From the NCBI RefSeq assembly GCF_036271055.1, contig NZ_DATBBJ010000101.1, forward strand, positions 16,240 through 80,239: a DNA stretch of 64,000 nt, given 5' to 3'. The notes under the pieces are model-generated. The model saw only the letters and a list, made by a program, of their open reading frames with translations, did no database searches and had not been told where the DNA came from. Position numbers and translations under genes: made by a program. Of the stretch, positions 1 through 8,259 are shown in pieces (positions within the stretch are counted from its first letter, which is position 1; each line of letters begins with the position of its first letter). The stretch comes from Scandinavium sp036271055. GTDB lineage: Bacteria > Pseudomonadota > Gammaproteobacteria > Enterobacterales > Enterobacteriaceae.

Positions 1-502
1 CCTGGAACAGCAAGTTTTGCTGCAGCGCGGCATAGCGGGCGCGCAGGAAATTCACGTTCTCTTCGCCCCAGACAAAGCTCATGTGCGGCACGGTGTTAAT
101 GAAAGTCTTCGGCTGTTGCAGGACGCCGCGAGTCACCTGATGCGCCCAAAACTGGCGCGAGATCTGGAAGGCTTCGTTGATTTCGATGGCTTTGTCGATA
201 CTGACAGAACCGTCTGCCTTTTGCGGCGTGTAATTCAGTTCCATCAGCGCGGCATGGCCCGTCCCGGCATTATTCCAGCCGTTAGAGCTTTCTTCGGCGA
301 CGCTTTCCATGCGTTCAACCATCGTAATAGACCAATCGGGTTCCAGTTCCTGAAGCCAGGTACCCAGCGTGGCGCTCATGATGCCGCCGCCAATCAACAA
401 TACATCCGTCTCATGCTCGTTGTGGGAGTTGGAGTTTTCTGCCAGAGGTTCGGCATGCAAACCAACCGCCTGTGAGCTGAGTACGGCCATTTTTTTAGTC
501 AT
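1..502 (-). CDS. mqo: Malate:quinone oxidoreductase, N-terminal part
   Basis: Membrane-associated FAD enzyme that oxidises malate to oxaloacetate and passes electrons to the quinone pool. Only the first 167 codons are present; the gene runs off the left edge. The start is the ATG at 502 (MTKKMAVLSS...), with a second in-frame ATG four codons later. A dinucleotide-binding motif (DVLLIGGGIMSA) lies at residues 33-44, followed by the family stretch ESSNGWNNAGTGHAA near residue 71-85. It is divergent from the SulP gene across a 275-bp control region. In E. coli mqo is repressed by ArcA; ArcA-like repeats are visible upstream. Identity rests on close recall of the E. coli protein; the reading is clean over the part seen. 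Confidence 0.95.
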   Translation of the reverse strand, partial: MTKKMAVLSSQAVGLHAEPLAENSNSHNEHETDVLLIGGGIMSATLGTWLQELEPDWSITMVERMESVAEESSNGWNNAGTGHAALMELNYTPQKADGSVSIDKAIEINEAFQISRQFWAHQVTRGVLQQPKTFINTVPHMSFVWGEENVNFLRARYAALQQNLLFQ

Positions 503-599
503 TGTAATGAGCCTTACAGTACTCGCGTTTTTTGTTTTAGCGCAGGTGAAACGATTCGGGGAAATCCACGTTAGCACTGACGGTGAAAGTTTTAAATAT

Positions 600-646
600 T
601 GTTTAAAATTTAAGTTGTGTTTTGATAACTGTTATAAAAATGTTTA
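600..646 (-). promoter_or_regulatory. Putative ArcA-type repeats upstream of mqo
   Basis: In this AT-rich stretch TGTTA (630-634) and TGTTTA (641-646) lie exactly 11 bp apart, the spacing of the direct repeats in ArcA boxes. A further TGTTTAA occurs at 600-606. Control of mqo by ArcA is established in E. coli; the site here is inferred from pattern only. Confidence 0.35.
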
Positions 647-651
647 ATAAA

Positions 652-694
652 TGTGTCACACAAATACATATTGCTACTGGTGAAATGTGACACA
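652..694. promoter_or_regulatory. Pair of TGTGWCACA palindromes (candidate operator)
   Basis: TGTGTCACA at 652-660 and TGTGACACA at 686-694 are each perfect 9-bp palindromes around a central base and are reverse complements of each other, with start points 34 bp apart. They sit between the divergent mqo and SulP genes. The geometry suggests a dimeric repressor or activator binding two sites. The half-sites resemble CRP half-sites but lack the normal 6-bp spacer, so the factor is unknown. Confidence 0.4.
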
Positions 695-777
695 ACGCGG
701 TAATATCGCGCGTTTTGTGACGCATCGCACACTGCGCGTCTTATGCTCAATACACCATCCATAACCATAATTTATCT

Positions 778-2004
778 ATGCCTAATACCCCATCGTCACA
801 CTCTGCGGTTGAACAAAGCGCAGTCACCCACATCTTGCGTTCCCCTTATCTTCTGCTGCGTGAATCGTTAGCCGGAGTGATCACCGCGTTGGCATTAATC
901 CCTGAAGTGATCTCTTTTTCGGTGATTGCAGGCGTGGACCCAAAAGTCAGCTTGATAGCCTCTGTGGTGCTGTGTCTGGCGATGTCTTTCTTAGGTGGGC
1001 GTCCGGCGATGGTCACCGCCGCAGCGGGTTCGGTGGCGTTGGTGATTGGGCCGATGGTGCACCAGCACGGTGTGGCGTATATCTTGCCTGCGGTGATGAT
1101 GGCGGGGGTGATTCAAATTGCGTTTGGCCTGCTCGGGATGGCAAAGCTGATGCGATTCATCCCACAGGCGGTCATGACCGGTTTCGTCAACGCGCTGGGC
1201 ATTCTTATCTTCTTTGCCCAGGTCCCGCATTTCTGGAGTAAAGAGCCGCTGATTCTGGCGCTGTTTGCTGCCACGTTGCTGATCGTACTGTGGGCTCCGC
1301 GCGTGATTAAAAGCATCCCTTCCCCGCTTATCGCCATTGTGGTCCTGACGATCTATACCGTATTCAGCGGGCAAATTTTGCCAACCGTCGGCGATGAAGG
1401 GTCGATGAGTGGCGGCTTACCTGGTTTCACCCAACTGCTCGTTCCTCTCAATCTGGACACACTACAGATAATCTGGCCCTGCGCGCTGAGCATTGCTTTT
1501 GTTGGATTGATGGAATCACTGCTGACGGCAAAACTGGTCGATGATTTGACGGTTACGCCATCGAATAAAGCACGGGAAAGCGCCGGGCTTGGCATCGCTA
1601 ATATTCTGGCAGGTTTCTACGGCGGAATTGCCGGATGCGCGATGATCGGGCAAACCATCGTCAACGTTGAGATGGGCAAAGGCCGCAGCCGCGTGTCGAC
1701 TCTTGTTGCCGGGCTGGTGCTTTTGCTACTGGTCACAGGGCTAAGCAGCGTGATGGCAAAAATCCCGATGTCGGTGCTCGCCGGGATTATGGTGATTGTG
1801 GCGGTGAAAACCTTTAGCTGGCACAGCGTTCAACCCGCTACGCTTAAACAAACACCATGGTCAGTCACGCTGGTCATGCTGGTCACGGTTGTCGCCACCG
1901 TCAGCACCGGTAATCTGGCGATTGGCGTATTGGCCGGGATTGTCTCGCTGGTGTTGATTCCAAAGCGGATCCGCAGACATCACGCAATCAAAGCAGAAAA
2001 ATAG
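778..2004 (+). CDS. SulP-family anion transporter lacking a STAS domain
   Basis: Inner-membrane transporter of the SulP (SLC26-like) family, expected to move sulfate or another small inorganic anion by H+ symport or exchange; the substrate cannot be read from sequence. The 408 residues hold about 10-12 hydrophobic segments, beginning with RESLAGVITALALIPEVISF (residues 28-47), and the conserved SulP region around VGLMESLLTAKLVDDLT. Family members usually carry a C-terminal cytoplasmic STAS domain and exceed 500 residues; here the protein ends just after the last membrane helix with a basic tail (RIRRHHAIKAEK), so STAS is absent. The ATG at 778 has no clear ribosome site. The gene overlaps the convergent mgtE 3' end by 17 bp. 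E. coli K-12 has no such gene beside mqo. Confidence 0.85.
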   Translation: MPNTPSSHSAVEQSAVTHILRSPYLLLRESLAGVITALALIPEVISFSVIAGVDPKVSLIASVVLCLAMSFLGGRPAMVTAAAGSVALVIGPMVHQHGVAYILPAVMMAGVIQIAFGLLGMAKLMRFIPQAVMTGFVNALGILIFFAQVPHFWSKEPLILALFAATLLIVLWAPRVIKSIPSPLIAIVVLTIYTVFSGQILPTVGDEGSMSGGLPGFTQLLVPLNLDTLQIIWPCALSIAFVGLMESLLTAKLVDDLTVTPSNKARESAGLGIANILAGFYGGIAGCAMIGQTIVNVEMGKGRSRVSTLVAGLVLLLLVTGLSSVMAKIPMSVLAGIMVIVAVKTFSWHSVQPATLKQTPWSVTLVMLVTVVATVSTGNLAIGVLAGIVSLVLIPKRIRRHHAIKAEK

Positions 2005-3424
2005 TCGCCAGCCCCAGGAAAATAAAGAAGCCGCCGGTATCGGTGACGGCGGTGATCATCACGCTGGCCCCGACAGCCGGGTCACGCCCAAGTTTGGTCA
2101 TGGTCATTGGGATCAGCACGCCCATCAATGACGCCACCAGCAGATTAAGCACCATCGCCAGCATCATTACGCCGCCAAGTTGCGGATCGGCATACAGCCA
2201 CCAGGTTATCCCTCCCATAATCCCGCCCCACACCAGGCCGTTGATCAGCGCCACGCCCATTTCACGCAAGATCAGGAACGAGAAGTTACCCGGCTGAATA
2301 TGCTGGAGCGCAAGCGCACGAACAATCATAGTGATGGTTTGGTTGCCAGTATTACCGCCGATCCCGGCGACGATAGGCATCAGTGAAGCCAGCGCCACCA
2401 GTTGTGAAATCGTGTGCTCGAAACCGTCGATCACTCGCGACGCGATAAACGCGGTACAGAGATTAACCGCGAGCCATGCCCAGCGCGTTTTTAACGCTTT
2501 GCTGACCGGGGCGAAGACATCTTCTTCGTTGCTCAAGCCGCTCATCTGGCGGATATCGTTATCCGTTTCTTCATAAACCACATCAACAATTTCATCGATG
2601 GTCAGACGCCCTAACAGCTTGCCTTCCACGTTGATCACCGCCGCACTCAACAAGTCATCACGTTCGAACGTACGCGCCACTTTTTCCGCGTCTTCCTGCG
2701 GGTGGAACGTCACCGGCCCTGCCTCCATCACCTCATCAACGCGACGTTGCGCTGGGTTGAGCAGAATAGTTTGTAGCGCCAGTTCACCTAATAGCGTTTT
2801 ATCGCGCGCGGTGACAAACAGTTTGTCGGTGTTGCGTGGCATTTTGCCAAGTCGACGAAGATAGCGCTGCACCGCGCCGAGCGTGACGTCCGGGCGAATG
2901 GTGATCACCTCGAACTCCATGATCGCCCCCACGCTGTCGTGGGCGTAATTCATCACCTCACGAACGCGAGCGCGCTCTACTGGCGGAAGCGTTGCCAGTA
3001 AGCGGCCGGTCAGGTTGCGCGGAAGATGCTGAACCAGATAGATTTTTTCATCGATGTCGAGGCTTTCCATCGCGTCGAATAGCGCTTTGTCACTCATCCC
3101 TTCGATGAGATCGTCATATACACTCTCGGAGGCTTCAAGCAGCACGTTACCGCGTTTGCTGTCGTCCACCAGCCCCCAGAGGGCATGACGCTCATCGGAG
3201 GGCAACGCTTCAAGGGTATCTGCTAAATCGGGGGCGGGAAGATGCGCCACCAGCGCGCCGACTTCCGCAATGTCGTCTGCCAGCTGCCCTTCGTCATATT
3301 GTTCTGCCAGCGTCAGTTTGTTGGTCAGCGCCGACGTAATGGCTTTATCGGTGGTCAAAAGCCAGATAAGGCGAGCACGTTCCTGATCGCGCAGTCGGGC
3401 GCTGTTTTTGTGAAAGACGGACAT
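1988..3424 (-). CDS. mgtE: MgtE-type magnesium channel/transporter
   Basis: Mg2+ channel of the inner membrane, gated by cytosolic Mg2+. The 478 residues show the family order: an acidic helical N domain (about 20-155) with MgtE-type repeats, a CBS-domain pair (about 160-285), then five membrane helices from about 315. The pore signature GGNTGNQT lies at 356-363 and the late TAVTDTGGF (458-466) carries the conserved pore Asp. The length is about the family norm (450-480). It converges on the SulP gene, overlapping by 17 bp, so the two cannot share a transcript. K-12 lacks mgtE at this site, so this pair is an insertion relative to K-12, or a loss in K-12. Specificity for Co2+ as well as Mg2+ is possible. 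Confidence 0.92.
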   Translation of the reverse strand: MSVFHKNSARLRDQERARLIWLLTTDKAITSALTNKLTLAEQYDEGQLADDIAEVGALVAHLPAPDLADTLEALPSDERHALWGLVDDSKRGNVLLEASESVYDDLIEGMSDKALFDAMESLDIDEKIYLVQHLPRNLTGRLLATLPPVERARVREVMNYAHDSVGAIMEFEVITIRPDVTLGAVQRYLRRLGKMPRNTDKLFVTARDKTLLGELALQTILLNPAQRRVDEVMEAGPVTFHPQEDAEKVARTFERDDLLSAAVINVEGKLLGRLTIDEIVDVVYEETDNDIRQMSGLSNEEDVFAPVSKALKTRWAWLAVNLCTAFIASRVIDGFEHTISQLVALASLMPIVAGIGGNTGNQTITMIVRALALQHIQPGNFSFLILREMGVALINGLVWGGIMGGITWWLYADPQLGGVMMLAMVLNLLVASLMGVLIPMTMTKLGRDPAVGASVMITAVTDTGGFFIFLGLATIFLL

Positions 3425-3557
3425 TGGTAAGCAATCCTTGAGCGGGGAGGCAGTTTCCAGCCTCTAAGCATAGCGCGAGTGAATGTAAAAAAGCATAACG
3501 ATGGGAAGATAGCGGGAAATCGCGGCGTTTAGTGAAACGACGATCATGCTGATGTTG

Positions 3558-3582
3558 GCCCGGCATGCAAGAGCCGCCGGGC
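3558..3582. repeat. GC-rich inverted repeat downstream of yojI
   Basis: GCCCGGC (3558-3564) and GCCGGGC (3576-3582) form a 7-bp stem with an 11-base loop just after the yojI stop codon. It resembles half of a REP element and may protect or end the yojI transcript. There is no long T run. Confidence 0.5.
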
Positions 3583-3590
3583 GTTTGACG

Positions 3591-5234
3591 TTACGCCGTT
3601 CGCGCGACAGCGTCACGGGAAGCCGCGTCGCGTTCTTCGCCAGTCAGTTCACTGAGCTTGCCGTTACGCATTTCCAGCAGACGATCAGCATGAATGAAGT
3701 AATGGTCATCATGACTGATCGCGAAAATGGTTTTGCCCATCTCCTGCATCAGCGGCAGTAATACCTGATAAAACTCGCGGCGGAAATGCGGGTCCTGATC
3801 GGCGGCCCATTCATCCAGCAACACGATGTCTCGTTCTTCCGCCAGCGCCAGTAGTAGTGCAACGCGCTTTTTCTGCCCTTTGGAGAGCTTGAGGTCGAGA
3901 ATTTTGCCGTTTTCCAGTTGCAGCTTGTGGCCCATTTTCAAATGCTCAAGCCATTTGGCAATCAGTTCCGGTTTCGCCTGCTGACCTTCCGGGCCTAGCA
4001 GCTGGTCGAACAACCAGACATCGGTAAACACCGCCGAGAACAGCTTGCGGTAATCTTCTGGTTTGTCGACCGCCAGCGGCTGACCGTCGAGCAGAATTTG
4101 CCCGGATACCGGCTGATACAGCCCGGTCAGCAACATCGCCAGCGTTGATTTCCCGCTGCCGTTACCGCCAATCAGGAACACCAGTTCCCCACGGTTAAGG
4201 GTCAGGTTAATCGGCCCAACGGCAAAGGTGTTGTCCTGATAATGAAACGCTACGTCGCGCAGTTCCAGCGTTTGCCAGTGTGGATGGACTTCTGGTTTCG
4301 GGAACTCGGCGCGATAAGGCGCGAGCGAGAATTTATTGAGCTTATTAAACGCCACCTGCGCGCTTAAAAGCGTCGGCAATGCGCCGACCGCTGAGAGCAG
4401 TGGCGTGCGCAGGAACAACAACGTCAGCGAATAAGTCGCTGCCACGGCGGTGTCTGCCCAGCCAAGGCCGTTCGCCATCCAGAACACCAACCCAATCGCG
4501 CCGAGCATCATGATATTCGACCAGTTTACGGCGCTAAGGTGGAACGTATCGGCGCGGATGATGTGATGGCGATACTCTTGGGCATCCGGAACATACAAGT
4601 TATTGAAGATATGTTCTGCGCGTTCACGGTTGAGCGTCAGCTCTTTGCGCCCTTCCAGCACTGTCTGGTAATCGTGATAAAGCTTGTCTTCGGTTTCGCG
4701 CAGCGTCGCCATGTGTTTATAGACACGCGCCACCAGTACAAACCCGCCCCAGATGGTCAACGCCATCCACAACGCGGTGATCACCAGCATTTTGCCGGAC
4801 AGGAAAAACAGATACGCCGCCGAACCGAAAGTCAGGATTATCCCCTGCACCAGCTCCGGCAAACGGACAAAGGCAATGGTGATGTTGCGAATATCGCTGG
4901 TGAGCCCGGCAAGCAGCGCGGCACTGCCGAGTTTCTCCACCCGCTCGATTTGGGTGTCGAGAATTCGCTTGATGAATTCACTGCGCAGGCGATAGACAAA
5001 ATGATGTCCGAGAATGGTCAGCGCCAGTTGAGAACCGAGTGTGACCGCCATCAGCAGCAGTAACAAGCCGAGAAATTCAGGCAGTACGGCGAATGACGCA
5101 TCGGCGCTCTCAATCAGGCGCAGGTTTATGAAAGCGATAAGACCAATGCCCAGCGCGGCACTCAACAGACTCAGCGCCATCACGGCAATAAAAGGCCAGC
5201 GGTACTGCCGCCAGACAAGAAGAAGAAGTTGCAT
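3591..5234 (-). CDS. yojI: ABC exporter YojI (fused permease and ATPase)
   Basis: Inner-membrane ABC transporter half-molecule that in E. coli exports microcin J25 in concert with TolC and is related to PvdE/SyrD siderophore exporters. About six membrane helices fill residues 10-290, followed by the ATPase: Walker A GGNGSGKST at 356-364, signature LSKGQKKR at 450-457, Walker B DIVLLDE ending at E475. I chose the ATG at 5234 (MQLLLLVWRQ, 547 aa) over an upstream in-frame start at 5243: this gives the length of the E. coli protein and a GGA-containing ribosome site about nine bases upstream. It lies 86 bp downstream of alkB. The natural substrate outside the microcin context is unknown. Confidence 0.93.
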   Translation of the reverse strand: MQLLLLVWRQYRWPFIAVMALSLLSAALGIGLIAFINLRLIESADASFAVLPEFLGLLLLLMAVTLGSQLALTILGHHFVYRLRSEFIKRILDTQIERVEKLGSAALLAGLTSDIRNITIAFVRLPELVQGIILTFGSAAYLFFLSGKMLVITALWMALTIWGGFVLVARVYKHMATLRETEDKLYHDYQTVLEGRKELTLNRERAEHIFNNLYVPDAQEYRHHIIRADTFHLSAVNWSNIMMLGAIGLVFWMANGLGWADTAVAATYSLTLLFLRTPLLSAVGALPTLLSAQVAFNKLNKFSLAPYRAEFPKPEVHPHWQTLELRDVAFHYQDNTFAVGPINLTLNRGELVFLIGGNGSGKSTLAMLLTGLYQPVSGQILLDGQPLAVDKPEDYRKLFSAVFTDVWLFDQLLGPEGQQAKPELIAKWLEHLKMGHKLQLENGKILDLKLSKGQKKRVALLLALAEERDIVLLDEWAADQDPHFRREFYQVLLPLMQEMGKTIFAISHDDHYFIHADRLLEMRNGKLSELTGEERDAASRDAVARTA

Positions 5235-5320
5235 ACAGACCATTCCGGACAGCCAAAACAGCCAGCAGTTTAAACGGCTCGGGCGTCACATCAAGAATAA
5301 TTCTTATTTTTATTGCTGTT

Positions 5321-5959
5321 TCAGGTATGGCGGAAGGTGAGATTGTAGCGAAAAGCATCTGTGGTGGGATGATGCCCTTCTTTTAGCGGCTGAATGCCAT
5401 GATAAAACAGGCGCGACTCACCGCCCCAGACGACAACATCACCGTGTTCCAGCAGTACGCGTTGCAGGGGATCGTTGCGTTTTAAACCGCCAAACTGAAA
5501 CACGGCAGGCAGCCCGAGAGAGACGGACACAATCGGCGCTTGCAGCGTTTTCTCATCTTTATCCTGATGCAATGACAGCTTGGCACCCGGCGCGTAACGA
5601 TTAATCAGACAGGCATCGGGTTGAAAGTGTTCATACCCGGCTTCCTGAGCACAGGCTTGCGCCAGCGCTAAAAACGCCGCAGGCATCTCGGGCCAATTGC
5701 GCCCGGTCTGCGGATCAAGTCTGGCGTACACATAACCATGAATATCCGTCGCCCAGCCCACGCTGCCACAATTGGTCATCGCAACTGACATGGTATACCC
5801 GCCGGGAGTGACCATCTGGCGAAACGGCGACTGTGCCGACACGTCGCGAATGCCTGCCATTAAAATATCTGCGTTCGCCAGCGCGCGACGGCGCAAAATC
5901 GTCGCCCCCGGCGCCAGCGGTTCCTGCCAGGGCGGTGTATCCGCAAAGAGATCGAGCAT
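5321..5959 (-). CDS. alkB: DNA/RNA alkylation demethylase AlkB
   Basis: Fe(II)/2-oxoglutarate dioxygenase that reverses 1-methyladenine and 3-methylcytosine by oxidative demethylation. The iron ligands are visible as H131-x-D133 (LHQDKDE) and H187 (FYHGIQPL), and the 2-oxoglutarate/catalytic signature R204-x-N206-x-x-x-R210 (RYNLTFR) closes the fold. The 212 residues compare with 216 in E. coli. The gene starts two bases after the ada stop codon, so translation and induction are coupled to ada. Start ATG at 5959. Confidence 0.96.
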   Translation of the reverse strand: MLDLFADTPPWQEPLAPGATILRRRALANADILMAGIRDVSAQSPFRQMVTPGGYTMSVAMTNCGSVGWATDIHGYVYARLDPQTGRNWPEMPAAFLALAQACAQEAGYEHFQPDACLINRYAPGAKLSLHQDKDEKTLQAPIVSVSLGLPAVFQFGGLKRNDPLQRVLLEHGDVVVWGGESRLFYHGIQPLKEGHHPTTDAFRYNLTFRHT

Positions 5960-5961
5960 GG

Positions 5962-7023
5962 TTAGCTTTCCTGTTCAGCTTCACGCCGGAGTAACTCGGC
6001 TTTTCGCGCTAAGCCCCAGCGATAGCCGGACAGCGCCCCGCTCTGACGAACGACACGGTGGCACGGAATAATCAGCGCCAGTTTATTGGCGGCACAAGCG
6101 CTCGCCACCGCACGGACGGCTTTCGGTTTGTTGATGATTTCGGCCACCTGTTGATAGCTGCGCGTTTCACCCACTGGAATGTCGCGCAGCGCCTGCCAGA
6201 CCTGCTGCTGGAAAGCCGTACCGCGAATATCCAGTGGCAATTGGACGGCGTTTTGCTGTCCGTCCAGCAACGCGATCACTTGTGCAACCTGCAAACTAAA
6301 CGCTTCGTCAGCCTCTTCCCGCTGCGCATGGGGGAAGATCTGCTGCAATTCACCGATCAGCGCTTCATCATTATCGCCGGGTAAAACGGCACAAATCCCC
6401 CGTGAGCTGATAGCCACCAGACATCGCCCCAGCACGCAGGATTGCAACGTGTAGCGCACGAGCTGATCGTCGCCACCACGTCGATACTGTTTTGCTGTCA
6501 TGCCGAGCGTGTTATCCGCCTGGCGGTAATAACTGCTGCTGGCCGGAAAACCGGCCGCCAACACGGCTTCGGTGACGCTTTCGCTGCTCGCCAGCGTTTC
6601 TCTTAACTTGCGTGCGCGCCATGCCTGCTGCCATGCACGAGGCGTCATGCCAGTGACAGATTTAAACAAACGGTGGAAATGGTATGGACTAACGGCAATT
6701 TCATTCGCCAACTCATCGAGCGTTACTGTTTGCTCTTGTTCAAGCAATCGGCATGCTTTCGCAACGTTATCGATTCGCTGTTGTTGAGGATCGGCTTTAT
6801 CTGGCTGGCAGCGTTTGCACGCCCGAAAACCGGCGGCCTGTGCGGCATCGGCGTCAGCGTAAAAATGGACATTCTGGCGTAGCGCATGACGCGCCCGACA
6901 AGATGGGCGGCAATAGATACCGGTGGTCTGTACCGCAAACACGAACTGACCATCGGCTTTTGGGTTCCTGTCGAGCACCGCCTGCCAGCGGCACTCGTCA
7001 TTCAGGATGGCATTATTTTTCAT
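5962..7023 (-). CDS. ada: Ada: adaptive-response regulator and O6-alkylguanine methyltransferase
   Basis: Repairs O6-alkylguanine and methylphosphotriesters by irreversible transfer to its own cysteines; once methylated on the N-terminal Cys it activates ada-alkB, alkA and aidB. The N domain carries the zinc ligands C38, C42, C69 and C72, with C38 the phosphotriester acceptor. An AraC-type HTH region follows (about 90-180) and the C domain has the acceptor motif IIPCHRVV near residue 320. An in-frame GTG lies two codons upstream (7029), but the ATG at 7023 follows a GGAG ribosome site at proper spacing. Protein length 353 aa compares with 354 in E. coli. First gene of the ada-alkB operon. Confidence 0.95.
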   Translation of the reverse strand: MKNNAILNDECRWQAVLDRNPKADGQFVFAVQTTGIYCRPSCRARHALRQNVHFYADADAAQAAGFRACKRCQPDKADPQQQRIDNVAKACRLLEQEQTVTLDELANEIAVSPYHFHRLFKSVTGMTPRAWQQAWRARKLRETLASSESVTEAVLAAGFPASSSYYRQADNTLGMTAKQYRRGGDDQLVRYTLQSCVLGRCLVAISSRGICAVLPGDNDEALIGELQQIFPHAQREEADEAFSLQVAQVIALLDGQQNAVQLPLDIRGTAFQQQVWQALRDIPVGETRSYQQVAEIINKPKAVRAVASACAANKLALIIPCHRVVRQSGALSGYRWGLARKAELLRREAEQES

Positions 7024-7099
7024 ACACACTCCGGCTCTCTCTTTAGGGTAGCCTGAGTCTGGCGCAGAAGGCAGCTAAAAAAACCACCATTCTTGCTTT

Positions 7100-8158
7100 T
7101 TAATTTTTGCCGTCGACCAGGAAGGTTTCGAACTGCGGTGACATCCAGGTTTTAAAACCGTCGCCGTCCTTGATAATCATATACACCGCCAGGCCCTGTT
7201 CGCGCACGACTTCTTTTGCTTTCTCAGGCCCCAACACCATCAGACCGGTATCCCAGCCATCGGCTTCCAGCGCCGTTGGGGAGATAACCGTGACTGACAC
7301 CAGTTTATGCTGGATTGGTGTGCCGGTTTGCGGGTCAATCACGTGAGAAATACGTTTGCCGTCGAGCTCATAATAATTGCGGTAGCTGCCGGATGTACTG
7401 ATGCCATGCCCGTTGATATCGACAATCGCCTGTACCGCATTTTCTTTGTCGGTCGGCTTTTGGATAGCGACACGCCACGGCTGCCCTTGCGCATTCATGC
7501 CACGGCTCACCAGTGCGCCGCCCACAGAAACCAAATAGCGATTAATGCCCTGTTGCTCCATTAAGCGAGCCAAATGATCAGCGGCGTAGCCTTCGCCGAC
7601 AGTCGAGAGATCAACATATAAATCGGGAATATCTTTTTGCAGATACTGGCTGCCGGACTGATTAACCACCGTCAGATGTCGCAGACCGGTACGCGCTTTT
7701 GCGGCCTCTATCTGCGCCTGATCCGGCGTTTTCACCGGCTGTTTATCCGGGCCAAAACCCCACAGATTAACCAGCGGCCCGACGGTAATATCCATCGCAC
7801 CCTGCGTTTTCGCGCCAATTCGCAGCGATTCGGTAACGATATCCGCCATCGCTTCACTCACTGGCCACAGTGCTGTGCTTGTGGAATGGTTGAAACGCAT
7901 CAGCGCAGAGTCGTTTTTCCAGGTGGAAAGCAGCTGATCGTCGCCATCCAACAGGCTTTGTACTTGCTGGCGTAACGCCGCAGCTTTGTCGTTATCCAGA
8001 TTGATGACGCTCACTCGCCAGAAAGTCCCCATAGTCTTGCCTTCGAGAACGGTGGCTGGCGCTTTTTGCGCTGAAGTGGTGGCTGGTGTGCTGTTATCAC
8101 AGCCAGAAATAACGAGAGCGACGGCCATCAGTGCCGCGCGGAAGATAGTGAAATCCAT
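7100..8158 (-). CDS. apbE: FAD:protein FMN transferase (lipoprotein ApbE)
   Basis: Periplasmic lipoprotein that attaches FMN covalently to Thr in target flavoproteins such as NqrB, NqrC and RnfG, using FAD as donor in a Mg2+-dependent reaction. A short hydrophobic signal (residues 5-19) ends in a lipobox with Cys20 (ISGC). Conserved ApbE features include DITVGPLVNLWGFG near residue 120 and ISHVIDPQTGTP in the C-terminal third. The 352 residues match the family. It lies between ada and ompC on the same strand; the strong ompC terminator separates it from ompC, so it probably uses its own promoter in the 57 bp between. Confidence 0.94.
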   Translation of the reverse strand: MDFTIFRAALMAVALVISGCDNSTPATTSAQKAPATVLEGKTMGTFWRVSVINLDNDKAAALRQQVQSLLDGDDQLLSTWKNDSALMRFNHSTSTALWPVSEAMADIVTESLRIGAKTQGAMDITVGPLVNLWGFGPDKQPVKTPDQAQIEAAKARTGLRHLTVVNQSGSQYLQKDIPDLYVDLSTVGEGYAADHLARLMEQQGINRYLVSVGGALVSRGMNAQGQPWRVAIQKPTDKENAVQAIVDINGHGISTSGSYRNYYELDGKRISHVIDPQTGTPIQHKLVSVTVISPTALEADGWDTGLMVLGPEKAKEVVREQGLAVYMIIKDGDGFKTWMSPQFETFLVDGKN

Positions 8159-8215
8159 ACGTAATGCCCCTCATGTTTGCGCGCAAGGGTACACTATTCT
8201 GCTTAAACAAAGGAT

Positions 8216-8244
8216 AAAAAAAGGGCCCCGAAGGGCCCTTTTTC
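8216..8244. terminator. Rho-independent terminator of ompC
   Basis: GGGCCC (8223-8228), loop CGAA and GGGCCC (8233-8238) are flanked by an A run on the left and a T run on the right. On the minus strand it follows the ompC stop by about 16 bases and ends in a U tract. Confidence 0.9.
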
Positions 8245-8259
8245 AAGCTTATCAGTCGA

